The position numbers and the translations under genes are program-made. Below, piece after piece: positions 45,277-56,264 of a DNA stretch of 64,000 nt (within the stretch, counting starts at the first letter, position 1; each line of letters begins with the position of its first letter). Source of the stretch: Ascarosepion bandense (lineage: Eukaryota; Mollusca; Cephalopoda; Sepiida; Sepiidae); contig JBBBDQ010000915.1 in the NCBI GenBank assembly GCA_037127315.1, positions 525,001 to 589,000 on the forward strand, read 5' to 3'. The notes beneath the pieces are model-generated. The model saw only the letters and a program-made list of their open reading frames with translations. It was not told the origin of the DNA and made no database searches.

Positions 45277-45553
45277 ATGTGCATTGTGATGGAGTGGATA
45301 TCGGCTCGAAACGAGAAATCTGAAAACCGAAATCCAGTTGAATTCACTTATTCACTTATGTGAAAATACCCTCGAGAAAGTTACTAATTCCTCTCTTTTC
45401 CCTCTTTCTATGGGTTAAATAGTACGACAGATTGGGTTCGATATCTTTAGTTGGTAACTAGTTTACCGCAAAATATAATAGTAACCGACTGCAGAAAAAT
45501 CTTCAGTTATGTCTCTTTTGAGATATGATCGCCCAAGCACTTACTGACTGACT
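45277..45553 (+). mobile_element. tRNA-derived SINE (octopus OR-like), diverged
   Basis: The head GTGCATTGTGATGGAGTGGA is followed by the family body (TATGGGTTAAATAG, ACAGATTGGGTTC, TTGGTAACTAG). It ends at ACTTACTGACTGACTGA. Box B is damaged by a deletion. Moderately old. Confidence 0.85.
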
Positions 45554-46185
45554 GATTTCCAAGAAGCTTTTGCCGGATAATGTTCGGCCTGACGTCATCA
45601 TTATTTGTCTAATGAAAAAGATGGTGGAACTCTCATGCATTTTTTGAAGTCGACAAAATCTCTCCAATCGGATTATTTCATTTTTCAACGTTGCTTCATA
45701 GTTTGATTATAAATTGATATTAATATTTTTTATATACATCCTTGGCTGATCAGACAGATTTAAGTTTGATAGATTGCAAGAGCGAAGTTGATTCACTTTG
45801 TGTTCGGGTAATAAGACAATGTACTTACTTCCGTATAGTAATCCACCTTCGAAATATTTGTATTCTATGGGATACGAATTGAATACCTGACGTACGGGTA
45901 GTATAACGTTTATTAACGCGGAATAGAAGCTGATTTCAAATACCAGTTTTATCTGTTACGACTACTTTCGCTTTAATGCCCTCTTGAAAGGCATGTAGTC
46001 ACCTTTTCTCCCAGTGAATGATAACTCCGAATTCAAAATCGTGGAGAAGACAAAAGAAAACACCCTTACTAAAAATGTATTGAGTTTCACTGATAATAAA
46101 GTGAATATATTTACCTAACTCATGAATGAATATATATTTTATTTTCAATTTAAATCACGCATTTTACCAAAATATGATTATATTT
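45554..46185. other. No gene recognised
   Basis: AT-rich, with no domain-bearing frame. Confidence 0.5.
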
Positions 46186-46189
46186 TAAA

Positions 46190-46570
46190 GGCAGCTGTTC
46201 TGACGGTTTTGTTTTTGTGCCTGGTGCACGACAAAATGAATTTAAGCTTTCTACAAGATTTGCATCTAGGTTCCGCCTGTTTACTGATGAAACTGCTAAA
46301 TGCAACCTCCTCTTAAACTCCAACAATTTCTTTTCTCGCATTCCTAAATGTCGAACTCCGTTTTGTTTAATTGCTTGCCTCATAGCAACAATCATCAGAA
46401 ATTCAATGCCTCATCAATCACCATCTTTTTCGATCCGATTTACCTTGTGTTATTTTTTCAAGTCTCCCTATTCTCATGCTTTTATTTCACTATCACTCTC
46501 TGTACCCACCCCTACGTATTACTGATATTCCAACCAAACTTAGATTGAGATGATTTTCAAAAAAAAAAGA
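46190..46570 (+). mobile_element. Jockey-like LINE relic, 3' end
   Basis: Frame 46217-46420 reads GARQNEFKLSTRFASRFRLF then TDETAKCNLLLNSNNFFSR. This corresponds to the VPPxHEFTRxTRLATRSHPFTV...SNSFFSRT part of the family tail. The copy ends near GAGATGATTTTC plus poly(A) at 46559-46569. Heavily mutated. Confidence 0.65.
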
Positions 46571-47060
46571 TGAAGCTATTGAATGTTATTTCATACTGAA
46601 AAGTGAATGTAATTGGAATTGTGATGCCGAATTCCTTATTCATTCTACACATGTTATATACTTCTAAGGTAATGTAGTGAACATTTTCCTAATATTTTCA
46701 GATTAAGATGCACTGATTTCATTTAATTGGTATCTTCATCCTGCTTGTTCGGGTCTTTTTAAAAAGTTGTAGGCTCCGGAATCTTTTCACGTTACAATAG
46801 TATCTTTTAAGAATTTCGAAACGAAATCTTTATTCAATCAACAGATGAAGAACTCTCATTCTGCATTTCATGTTAGGAATAATGATACTACTGTTTTATA
46901 CTTGTTGAACAATTCCTGATTCCGATCAGGATGTTCATCTTCTAATATGTTTCAACTGTTGACTTATGTAGGAGTCATCCGTCGTCAACCTTACCCAATA
47001 AATTTATTTGAATTTGAACCAAACCAATTTTTCAGTTCAGACAAATATATATAAATATCG
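46571..47060. other. No gene recognised
   Basis: AT-rich, with no named feature. Confidence 0.5.
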
Positions 47061-47063
47061 GTG

Positions 47064-47104
47064 GCACACCTCGGAGGTTCATCCGTTACGCAATCATCAG
47101 GTGC
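47064..47104 (-). ncRNA. Hammerhead ribozyme relic, fourth family
   Basis: On the minus strand: stem I GCAC/GTGC (47101-47104 with 47064-47067), CTGATGA (47094-47100), stem II TGCG TAA CGGA (three of four pairs), GAAC for GAAAC (47076-47080), and stem III ACCT/AGGT with one base missing before the expected cleavage site. Two small deletions suggest inactivity. A (TA)-rich tract follows directly. Confidence 0.5.
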
Positions 47105-47178
47105 ATATTGTTCTTTATACTCACTGATGTTTTTTCATCCCCTCTTAATAACCCCTTGCACCATAATCATATTTTCGT

Positions 47179-47277
47179 CTTGTTACAGTCCAAATAAGGG
47201 CATATGACTTGTGTCAGTTCTTTTCATTTCTCTTTTTTCAATTTATTAATTAATGTGTAACCGTTTGTTCTTGTTGT

Positions 47278-47282
<5 letters not shown>
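47179..47282 (+). repeat. Dispersed repeat, plus copy
   Basis: About 100 bp from CTTGTTACAGTCCAAAT to TTGTTCTTGTTGTAGG, running into (TA)n. It is nearly identical to the complement of 48899-49000, forming an inverted pair 1.6 kb apart. Confidence 0.85.

Positions 47283-47330
<48 letters not shown>
47280..47330. repeat. (TA)n microsatellite between a repeat and a hammerhead
   Basis: A continuous TA tract flanked by the dispersed repeat on one side and the 3' end of the minus-strand hammerhead repeat on the other. Confidence 0.92.
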
Positions 47331-47332
<2 letters not shown>

Positions 47333-47470
47333 ATCCGCACACATGCCTGCTTCACTGTATCACAGTTCTTCAGTGTTGCTAGATTAAATGTTTGCCTCAA
47401 GCCTGTACTGAAATCTGATTGCGTTGAGAGCATTCGGATATTCATCCACCAGGCCGATTTCATAGCGTGT
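47331..47470 (-). mobile_element. Hammerhead-bearing SINE-like repeat, second copy
   Basis: Related to 23801-23932: same order of an upstream GGTGGATGAATA..CCGA region, a TCTAGCAACACTGAAGA approach, a hammerhead (47335-47378), then (TA)n. The tRNA-like boxes are not convincing in this copy. Confidence 0.5.
47335..47378 (-). ncRNA. Hammerhead ribozyme relic, same family as 23806
   Basis: On the minus strand: CTGAAGA (complement 47367-47373), stem II ACTG/CAGT (perfect 4 bp, loop TGATA), GAAGC in place of GAAAC, and triplet GTG before TGCGG (47335-47339). The stem I partner reads CAACA instead of CCGCA. A G at the cleavage position and the loss of stem I argue against activity. Compensated stem II pairs (GCTG/CAGC there, ACTG/CAGT here) support a real structure. 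Confidence 0.6.
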
Positions 47471-47474
47471 AATA

Positions 47475-48350
47475 TTTTTACGAAATTTAATTAACGCGTA
47501 TGTGTTCTATCTTGTAAGCGCTTTGAACGATAACCAAAGAACATAGTGTCAAGTAGGTAATAACTGCTGGTTATTAAATTTTACTCTCTCTATAGGGCTC
47601 AATCGGCTGGCAAAATAGATATAATAACACACAATGAATGTAATTTTAAAAAATAAATACTTGACGTTGAAGAACGTTTCCAGATTTTATATATTAACCC
47701 ATTTTAAGCCAGTCAGGTTTTAGAGCATTAAATACATTTACAAATCACAAGAATTTTTCTTCCAACGGGGCAATATTTGAAAGTTAATTTTATTGATCAA
47801 GCAATATGTCCTCACCACCTATAGATAATAATGGTTTTATATAATAATTTATTATTTTTTACAGTTTTTTATGCTATCCTCAAATGAGGACACTGTAAAA
47901 ATGGGTTAATAATATACATAGATGAAAGTCATGTAGAGGATATTTCGGTACGCATTAAGCACGCCAGGATATAGTGATTTTATTACGCCAGGAGACCGTG
48001 ATTACATTGAGGTCGTGCCTTCATCTTGTTTATTCACATTAGTTAATTCTCTAAAAACTTCTGTGAACTCAAAACCTAAATATATGGATTTAATTTAAAA
48101 ACAGAAAATTGAACTTTTCCTCAATCTATAAACTGCAGTATTTATCTACACTCGTTCATGTCGTCAACGCTTATCGACACGCTCATTTTGCTGTAAATCA
48201 GAACATTACGTGTGATGATCGCATTGTTTATCATATCACGGGAGAAAACTATGGAAGAAAGTAATCTCCTCTTTATGGGCATTATTGCATCCGTGATATT
48301 ATTATATTATCATGGACAAAACTGAATGACCTTCCTAATTCTAAGTTGTA
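47475..48350. other. No gene; small tandem duplication near 47962-48010
   Basis: ACGCCAGGA...GTGATT...ATT occurs twice in tandem with a unit of about 25 bp. No coding domain is seen. Confidence 0.5.
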
Positions 48351-48353
48351 CAC

Positions 48354-48356
<3 letters not shown>

Positions 48357-48410
<54 letters not shown>
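48357..48410. repeat. (TA)n microsatellite
   Basis: A continuous TA tract of about 53 bp. Confidence 0.92.
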
Positions 48411-48414
<4 letters not shown>

Positions 48415-48895
48415 TTGTCAAACCCACAGAACTATATATTTACAGAGCAAACAGAGTGTAAGAATAAAAATAAAATGTCTTACAAATAATATAGTGTTAC
48501 TTCTGTGGCTGGAGAAGCAATGTTTAGGATCTCCGGCTAATTTTAATATTAGCCGTTGTCCTTGGCGAGGATATACTCCACGGATAGGAAACAGTGAGTC
48601 TTGGGTTTTCCAAAACTGAGGACTGCGAGTTGGACTTTTTTTTCTATAACTGGAAAAGATGCATTCTCTAAGGGAAACACCAATATGGACATGCAAGCTG
48701 TATTATTAGCTGGAGGAGATTTAGCTTTCATTCGAAAAACCATGAGCCATGCTAAAAAATAGTAACAGCTTAATTTGGATGCTCTAAACAGACAATGACT
48801 GGTCACTTTTGAAATTGTATGAAGTGATATCACTAATCGGCTGTAACGTAACCCATGTAACTTATCTCCACCAAAGGGAAATAAGCATTTTCTGT
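48411..48895. other. No gene recognised
   Basis: Several overlapping short open frames on both strands occur, none with a recognisable domain. Confidence 0.5.
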
Positions 48896-48898
48896 ATG

Positions 48899-49000
48899 CC
48901 TACAACAAGAACAAACAGTTACACATTAATTAATAAACTGAAAAAAGAGAAATGAAAAGAACTGACACAAGTCATATCCCTTTGTTTGGACTGTAACAAG
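48899..49000 (-). repeat. Dispersed repeat, minus copy
   Basis: The inverted partner of 47179-47282, sharing the TATGACTTGTGTCAGTTC core and the TTTATTAATTAATGTGTAAC segment. Confidence 0.85.
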
Positions 49001-49004
49001 AAAG

Positions 49005-51300
49005 TAATCTAATTTGTAATAGTGGATTCTATAAATGTTTTTTTAATATTTGCATTACGTTAACGAATAGGATAACTGAATAGGGCCGACATTTTCAATT
49101 GCTAAAAACATTTTGATAAAAATAATTCCTTGTACTTACAATGACGCTTCTTGCTTTGAATGTTTTATAGGACTTGATGTAAGGCGCAACTTATTTATAC
49201 GATCTTTCGCTAAATAAACTGGAAAATGATCAATCCCTTCTATTCCGCTATTATATTTTTGAATCATACTTTATATTTAAAAAATCTGATCAGTTGACAA
49301 TGTGAGTACTGTTGCCATATCAATTCAATCATCTCTTTTCAGACTACAGATTTCAGAAGCCTGATGGAAGATGAATTATTTTTTACTCGTCGCCTTTTTC
49401 CTATAGACCAAATCTTTGCAAACCTATCCCAGCTATATCATTATTTCCATGGAAATTGTTTTGCACAAGCTACGTTCTCTATTTCAGCTGATGCATAGCT
49501 TTATAGCTAAGACCCACAATTCCACATATACGCAGGTTTGTATCATCCTCGTTTTCTTTTTATTTCATTCGTCAAATAGAAGTTCCACTCACACCGTATC
49601 ATTACAAGAATTGTAGAATAATCTCTCGACTCTCAACAATCTTAGTAACCCTCTGCTATGAATGTCTCTTGTGCCTTTTTTGGTGAACAGCAGCAAAACA
49701 ATAATTAAAATAGTGAAAGAGTTTAAACCAATCAATGTATCATAATGATAATTCTTCATTTCAAATATTTTGGATGATTGGTTTTCTACGGCTTGTCAAA
49801 TATTTGCATGTTATTCAAAACCAGAAAATATTTTTAGATTCTAAAAATTGTTTATTTTTGTTTTGTTTTTTATTTTGGTGAGGAGAAGATAATGATAGTT
49901 TAGTGATACAAGTTTTACTAATTAAGACATAACAAGGGGGAGGAGAGAGGCATTCATATCTTTTGCAAGGGTATATTTGCGTGTACGTAAATATATCGAA
50001 CCGAGCTTGAATAAGAACTTTGCATTCCGATTAACAACTCCGAGTCATTATACGTTACATTCAACTTAATATTCCCAAGTTCTTACCCATCTTGATACTG
50101 ACCAGGTATGATTTTGCTTAATTCAATTATCACACGGGAATCCGTGATGAAACTTCCCGCAACATCTTGTCTAGTGCCGCTTAAAACATTAAAAGAATTT
50201 CATATTTTAATCTGTTCATATGGCAACGTGCTGTAGGTAACTGTTAACATAGTCATTATTCGTGTGTAAACATTTTGATCTTTACTGGCATCACTATACT
50301 TCTGAATTTGTTAAACGTGGCAAACGTAGTGAATACCCACATATTTGGCAGATAATGAATCACTTCACCAATATATTGCGACAATTAGATTAGTAGATAA
50401 ATCTTATATTTTGGCAGTAACCAAGGACTTTCTAAGAGTTCGGCTGCTATGATATTATCTCGCCTGCCATAAAAATGTCGTCTGCTATATCACGACGCCA
50501 ATTAATTCCTATGTTGCAGCCACTTGCTTGACGGCAACCATCCATTTTCGAAGTAAATACGACGCGAGGTTATTGCAGAACTTGAAGTAAATCAAGACAA
50601 TAAGGAAAGAAAAATATTTTCTCGTTCTGTTTTACATCATCAGCCGACACTGACCATCATCTAATGGGCAGACAATATTTCCAAAATCAAAGAGTCGGAT
50701 ACGGACAATTGCTGTTCATTGACTATCTATTATAAAATATCTTTCTTTGTACATTTTGTTAATGTATTTTTCAGAGGAAAAGAAAATACAAATTAAAATG
50801 TTTATATGAATACTAACCGAATAAAATGAAGAATTTCACTTACATTCTCCGAATATTGCCATTTTTTTTTTGTTGTGGGTGATTATCACAACGTTTTGGC
50901 CGTCATACTCTGCATCTTTATTCATTTTCTTTTGATCTGAGTAACCTTCAGGATTCTTCATTTATTCTACTAGGATGGCCTGAAAATTTAATCGTTTGAC
51001 TATAAAGAAATGACGCTATGTAGTCTTGCTATCATTATCATAATTTCAACTCTCCTTAAAACCGCAAGTTTTTTTCCAGTTAAACTGACATCTGATTGTT
51101 AAAAAAATTTCAAACATAACTAGTAGCGTCTCCTCTTGAAACTGGACAAAATTTAGGATCGTGCTGTTATCCCATAGCTGAAAAAGAAAACGTTTAAATT
51201 TCAAAGACATTCAATCTGAGATGGTTGCTGGATTAGGTTATGACAATCCAGATGTATCAAGAGTGCAAAATAATATTGCTTTTTCTATTTAGTTTTTACT
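49005..51300. other. No gene recognised
   Basis: About 2.3 kb of AT-rich sequence with short open frames and no named repeat, RNA gene or domain. It is one of the longest feature-free stretches here. Confidence 0.5.
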
Positions 51301-51306
51301 TAAATG

Positions 51307-51612
51307 GGGTGTGCGTTGTTGAACAGTGCATATCGGCTCGAAAATTAGAGAGCCGAGTTTGAATCCTCGTTAAATTCGTTGCATTCGCTTACGCGCAAAT
51401 ACACTTTGGAAATGTATTAATCCGTTTATTCTCCCTTCATCCATGGGTTAAATCGCGGGACAGATTAAATTCTACAGTTTTGGCTTGCAACAAGTCTACC
51501 ACAGAAATAATGACAACTTACTGTAAAAAAATTCTGACCACTCAGTCATATCTCGAAAGAGACATGATCGCCCAAGCGAGTATCACAGACGGCACTTAAC
51601 TGGCTGACTGAC
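51307..51612 (+). mobile_element. tRNA-derived SINE (octopus OR-like), diverged
   Basis: The head TGTGCGTTGTTGAACAGTGC carries a mutated box A. Box B-like AGTTTGAATCC follows, then the family body, ending in CACTTAACTGGCTGACTGAC. It is full length but older than the copies at 10997 and 22634. Confidence 0.85.
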
Positions 51613-51909
51613 AATTAAATATATACAACTACCGTTCGAGAGTTGGATTAATGGTTCCCTCTGTATGTTGGAGCTAACCTTAACAAGCCACTAATTATAA
51701 TACTAATTCACTGTGTGATCTAGAACTTTTCCTTCATTCCATAATATTACATATACATTTACATATCTGTTCGTGGTTTCAGACTTTATGAAAAAAAAGT
51801 GTGATTTTTTAACCTTAATTCCAAATATGGGTGTCTCTCGTTTTATGAAAAATCGACGGAGAACAATCTTACTAAACTTATTTAATTTCATTTGTGAATT
51901 TTACCAAGT

Positions 51910-52670
51910 GTCATTATTGGCAACAAAATCTTATAAAACATAAAATATGCACATGACACAGTTTCGATAGCAGACATAGAAAGAAAACTATAAGAACGTC
52001 TATAGAACAAAATAAAAAAAAACGACTAAAGGTCAACTGCAAAAATACAGAAAAAATTGAAGATGTCAAAATCAAATACTTACAGCAATTTAAATATCTG
52101 GGAATAGTTTTAATAGAGAATGAAAAATAGGACATTTGAATGTGAAAGCTTATTTGGATAGTGAAAGATCTTCCAAAATATGTACAGTTTTAAGGGATTT
52201 TGCTAAAAACAAAGAAAAGATTACTGAAATATCAGTTGTCTTGCCTGTCAGTGAATGCTGAACAATCGCCTCACAGATAAAAAAAAAAGGGCAGGAGGTA
52301 AAATATATGTGATTCTACAGAAGAATGCTGTAAATACAATAGGCCAAACATGGGAGTAACGATAAAGTTTTAGAGAACATAGTACCAAAAAGTACACTTC
52401 TATTTAACATTAAGAAAGACAGTTAAAATTTTTAGGGTAAAGAATTATATTACAGAGAAAATAGGGCATAACATACTCCCTGGTCTGATTGAATGTAAGA
52501 GGGCCGAGGATAATAAGGCGCAACCCATCTTGCGAGGTGGAGCAAATAGACCGCAGAACAGGGTTTAGGGGAGATAACAAATAGACACAGTTTATTAAGA
52601 GACACAAAGAACAGAAAATTTCGGCGAACAATCATCGTTAACATTGGAAGAATACGGCTCATAGAACTAT
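51910..52670 (+). pseudogene. RTE-like LINE relic, RT end to C-terminus
   Basis: Shifted frames give a degraded ADDT-like start near 51950, then KIKYLQQFKYLGIVL (about 52070-52115), a degenerate LLxTxKRLL..YxLSCLSVNAE segment (about 52205-52260), and an FYRRML-like part near 52310. Remains of the KRAEDNKAQPILRG block follow near 52500. The order matches the better copy at 56243-57690. Stops and shifts are numerous. Confidence 0.65.
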
Positions 52671-52684
52671 CGGAAGCTGAATTC

Positions 52685-52818
52685 AGTGAATTTCATATTT
52701 ATAATATCAAACAGGAAATTTAAAGAAACTGAAATTAATGTTTCTACTAACAAATTCATCTTCATAATATGTTTTATTTTTAAAAACAATAGAACGTACC
52801 TTTTAAGTTCTCTTCAGC
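52685..52818 (-). repeat. Dispersed repeat beside TA/TG microsatellite, minus copy
   Basis: Its minus strand matches 55408-55515: AGCTGAAGAGAA, then CGTTCTATTGTTTTTAAAAA and GATGAATTTGTTAGTAGAAA. Both copies sit directly downstream of a (TA)n(TG)n tract on their own strand. Confidence 0.75.
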
Positions 52819-52903
52819 TACTTATACACATACACACAGAAACACACACACACGTACACACACACGTACACACACACAGACACACACACGTACACACACA
52901 CGT

Positions 52904-52961
<58 letters not shown>

Positions 52962-52962
52962 A
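52818..52962. repeat. (CA)n / (CACGTA)n / (TA)n compound microsatellite
   Basis: CA runs with regularly spaced ACGTACAC interruptions, then TA. Confidence 0.92.
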
Positions 52963-52964
52963 AA

Positions 52965-53335
52965 TGAAACTATTTTATATTCGATGGACACTCTGTCTAA
53001 ATAAAACGTTGGTGGTGTGACACAGCTGAATCCATAAAATGGTTCACTAAATAAAAACTAAAAACGAATGCACTTTCCTACACTTTGAGATTTGCGATGT
53101 TTACACATTATTACTGAAAATATATTTTCTGTTGCTTTCAATGTAACCAAAAATTATTGACCAAAACATTAAGCAAGTACAAAATTTATCCTATTTCATA
53201 ATGGCTGCTGTGGAAAACTAATCCACATTTCTGCATTGCGATGGGTGTGTGAAGATCTGTGGAGGTTTGTGAATTGCTCGGCAATTTGTTATTTTGAAGA
53301 CTTAGGTATCTGTTTGAAATAAAAAAAATACTGAA
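52965..53335. other. No gene recognised
   Basis: AT-rich, with no named feature. Confidence 0.5.
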
Positions 53336-53336
53336 T

Positions 53337-53925
53337 TATATAGAGACGAGGGTTTAGTACTCCTACGAAATACTAGCCCACACCAAACTGACCGATTAAG
53401 AAAAGATCTGATCAAGTTCTTTAAAGATTACGAACTTAAAATCATCGCAAACACGAACGCTGAAGTTATTAACTTCTGAGACGCAACTTTTGACTTAAAT
53501 AATGGCCTATACAAACCATACAATAAAAATTCTTACACCACGAATGCGCTCACACCGTCATAGAATACGAGACAATATTCATAAATCTATCTTACTTAAA
53601 TCATCTTCTATTTCTAATATGGCAGGTTTTTATAGCAGTAAAAATAAATATATTAAGTGCATAGCTAAAAGTAAACACAATGTCAGTTTAGAATACTCGG
53701 ATAAAAACAAAGAAGACAAACATATACCTAAATTGTGAAAACATCGTACGGTTCAACCCACCTTTTTGTCGCACCGTCAAAACCAACATCGGAAAATTTT
53801 CCTAAATTTAATATACGAGCATTTCAAACATCTTCCTACACTAAAATAATTTTCAACAAAAATAATGTTAAGGTGAGTTATAGTTGTGTTAAGAATTTCG
53901 ATAAATAATAGCCCACATTAGGATG
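53337..53925 (+). pseudogene. Penelope-like reverse transcriptase part
   Basis: Pieces in order: RGLVLLRNTSPHQTDRLRKD (about 53348-53410), LIKFFKDYELKIIANTN, then DATFDLNNGLYKPYNKNSYT (53483-53542), the PLE L-D-x-T-x-D-L..Y-K-P-Y block. Further on at about 53755-53800 comes FNPPFCRTVKTNIGK, the segment before the C-terminal region. Frame changes and stops separate these, and the catalytic RT motifs lie upstream of the preserved part. Confidence 0.75.
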
Positions 53926-53930
53926 ACAAA

Positions 53931-54226
53931 AGGATATGCGTTGTGGTGCAATGAATATTGACTCGGACCGACAAATGGGAAAGCCGAGTTCGAATTCCAG
54001 TTGAATTCCTTGAATTCACATACGCACATAGATTATTGGGAAAGGTATTAATCCGTCTCTTTTATCCAGTTATGGGTTAAATATTAGAATATATTGAGTT
54101 CTAGAGCCTTAGCTGGCAACCATTCAACAGCAATGACAAACTACTGCGGTATAATCTTCTACCCAGTCAGACTTTCGAGACATGATTATCCAAAGCGTGT
54201 ATCACGTATGGCACTTAACTGGCACA
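53931..54226 (+). mobile_element. tRNA-derived SINE nested in a Penelope-like element
   Basis: The head GGATATGCGTTGTGGTGCA, box B-like AGTTCGAATTCC at 53989-54000, the family body and the ending CACTTAACTGGCACA are all recognisable. It interrupts the PLE coding region between the FNPPF and cysteine-rich segments, so it is younger than the PLE. Confidence 0.88.
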
Positions 54227-54660
54227 TAACAATAAGATAATTAATTAAAACATGTCAAACTTGCAAAATAATAGTAACCTCTATGTTTATTACAGTAAAC
54301 CTAAAACAAGTAATTGTAACTGCCGAAAAAAATAAACTACCTGCCCACTTAACGGTCAATGTATGACTGAATATATAATTTACAAACCTAATATACATAC
54401 TGACGGAAATACTAAGTTCTACTGTGAATCAAGTGACAACAAATGTAAATTGTAATTTAATAATCATAACTTGACTTTTACTAATATTAAATACAAGAAT
54501 AATACTCCTCCCTCCAAATATTTTGTTTTTTAAAAAACAACAAATACAAACCAAACTATTATCTGGGAAATCATTGCGAAAATCAAATCTTATAACGAAA
54601 TAGGAAATAGATTAACTGATGTCTTTTAGAAAATCTTATCTTAAACAGCCTAATAATCCT
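54227..54660 (+). pseudogene. Penelope-like GIY-YIG endonuclease part
   Basis: After the SINE the frame gives CNCRKK (near 54318), CPLNGQCMTEYIIYKPNIHT (about 54340-54400), GNTKFYCESSDNKCK for the usual Y-G-S/T-C-E-x-x-F-K block, FNNHNLTFTNIKYKN (about 54460-54505) and W-E-I-I-A-K-I-K-S-Y-N (about 54560-54595). The expected GIY-YIG neighbourhood is recognisable but key residues (YG to YC, R of the helix) are altered, so it is dead. Confidence 0.7.
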
Positions 54661-54690
54661 AATGTATTAAACAGAGAATTGGATTAATGA

Positions 54691-55235
54691 CTACATATAG
54701 ATATAGAAATTAATACCTGCTTAAACTTTTAGCCCCTGACTAAACAATATAGCACAACTTTTCTTTTTACTTATTAATCCAGTTATTTATTTATTCAAAT
54801 ACTTATCCTTTAGCAATCTTCATCTATTTTTCTATTTACTTATTTCTTTATTTTTTTATTTTTTTATTCGTCAGTTTATTACTTAGCGATATTCACTATC
54901 TACTTCTTCACTGTATGTGTATGTATTTTATACAGTTTTTAAACATGCATATACATATATATGCGTATGTGTGTATATGAGTATTTATAATATTTTCCTC
55001 ATATTACTTATTTTTATTTTTCCAACGTCTTCGTTGCAAATATAAACAACTATAAGCGACCTTACTTTTTAACATACGATAAACAAATCACCCTGTTGTC
55101 ACCCCATCCCAAAATATATATTTGTTATTTTCCATTCTTTTATATATATATATAGCTTAGCTGTGTTATATTGCATTGAGCACTGTTCTGTTAACATCAG
55201 ATAATATATCGGTGTATACGTGCGCATATATACAA
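54691..55235. other. No gene recognised
   Basis: T-rich sequence with short TA runs and no domain. Confidence 0.5.
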
Positions 55236-55286
55236 ATGTATACTTATTTACATATATATATATATATATATGTAAATAAGTATACA

Positions 55287-55287
<1 letters not shown>
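55236..55287. repeat. Perfect 52-bp palindrome with TA core
   Basis: TGTATACTTATTTACA, then TA repeats, then the exact reverse complement. It is followed by a second palindrome with CATACTATATA/TATATAGTATG ends at about 55284-55326. Confidence 0.85.
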
Positions 55288-55322
<35 letters not shown>

Positions 55323-55407
55323 TGAAGTTATATATATATATATATAAATATATACATATGTGTGTGTGTTTCTGTATATGTGTGTCCGTGTGTTTGCATG
55401 TGTGTGT

Positions 55408-55515
55408 AAACAGCTGAAGAGAAACCAAAAAGAAATGAAACGTTCTATTGTTTTTAAAAATAAAATAACAGTCATAAAGATGAATTTGTTAGTAGAAAAA
55501 TGTTGGCGCTTTTCA
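55408..55515 (+). repeat. Dispersed repeat beside TA/TG microsatellite, plus copy
   Basis: The partner of 52685-52818. It contains CTGAAGA (about 55413) and GAAAC 16 nt later. That is hammerhead-like, but there is no convincing stem II and stem I pairs only two bases, so I do not call a ribozyme. Confidence 0.7.
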
Positions 55516-55900
55516 TCCGATTTACTTTCCATTAGAAGCTAAAACCTCTGTTTTATAAACCTTTGTCATTACAAGCACTTTGCATTTCAGATTCTATCAT
55601 GATGCTCTTTACTCACTCATGAGAAGGCTCATCGATGAAATCCATTAATGTTTTCTCATCAATTTCGATGTACTTTAGACCAATTCCACATCTTTTCTAA
55701 TGTAAAATCTTACCATTTTTTTGCGTTTCCATTTTTCCGAAACCTGGTGTGCCGTTAAGTTGTAAAGAAGCTTACTATCATCATGTGTAAAATCGCGACT
55801 ACATATGACTAAATTATATGTAATATTATATGTAATATTACTATGCCAGGTTTTGTCGAAAAAGAATATTCTGCTTAAATTTAATTCTCTAAAATACATA
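55516..55900. other. No gene recognised
   Basis: AT-rich. ATATGTAATATT occurs twice in tandem near 55815-55840. No coding domain is seen. Confidence 0.5.
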
Positions 55901-55901
55901 T

Positions 55902-55904
<3 letters not shown>

Positions 55905-55990
<86 letters not shown>
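55905..55990. repeat. (TA)n(TG)n microsatellite
   Basis: A long TA run followed by about 20 TG units. Confidence 0.92.
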
Positions 55991-55992
<2 letters not shown>

Positions 55993-56191
55993 TTATGAGT
56001 AAGCGAGAAAGAAGGAGCGTAAGTATAAACAAGCTTGAGAAATAAATAGTCTGGAGTCCGTATAGAGGCGTTAAAATGACAGTCGACAATCACAATGCGG
56101 CGTTGATTGATGTTACCATACTCTCTATTCATAATAAATCTTTATTTACAATACGAGTCAAAACTTTTCCTGTATAAATATTAAATTTTAT

Positions 56192-56192
<1 letters not shown>

Positions 56193-56248
<56 letters not shown>
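56193..56248. repeat. (GT)n microsatellite at the truncated start of an RTE-like LINE
   Basis: About 27 GT units directly before the RTE-like coding remnant. Confidence 0.92.
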
Positions 56249-56251
<3 letters not shown>

Positions 56252-56264
56252 ATTTCAGATAGAG

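Larger units (their letters stand above)
53337..54690 (+). mobile_element. Penelope-like element split by a nested SINE
   Basis: A degenerate PLE body lies on both sides of the SINE at 53931-54226. Before it are the RT C-terminal blocks and an FNPPFCRTVKTNIGK segment; after it are a cysteine-rich segment and a GIY-YIG region. The SINE therefore inserted into an existing PLE copy. I found no hammerhead at this element's end. Confidence 0.8.

Noticed and set aside
50636..50690. CTGATGATG on the minus strand near a GAAAA
   Set aside because: No stem II or cleavage triplet can be drawn.
55410..55445. CTGAAGA...GAAAC string in the dispersed repeat
   Set aside because: Stem I pairs only two bases and stem II is not supported. 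Mentioned only as a possible lost ribozyme.
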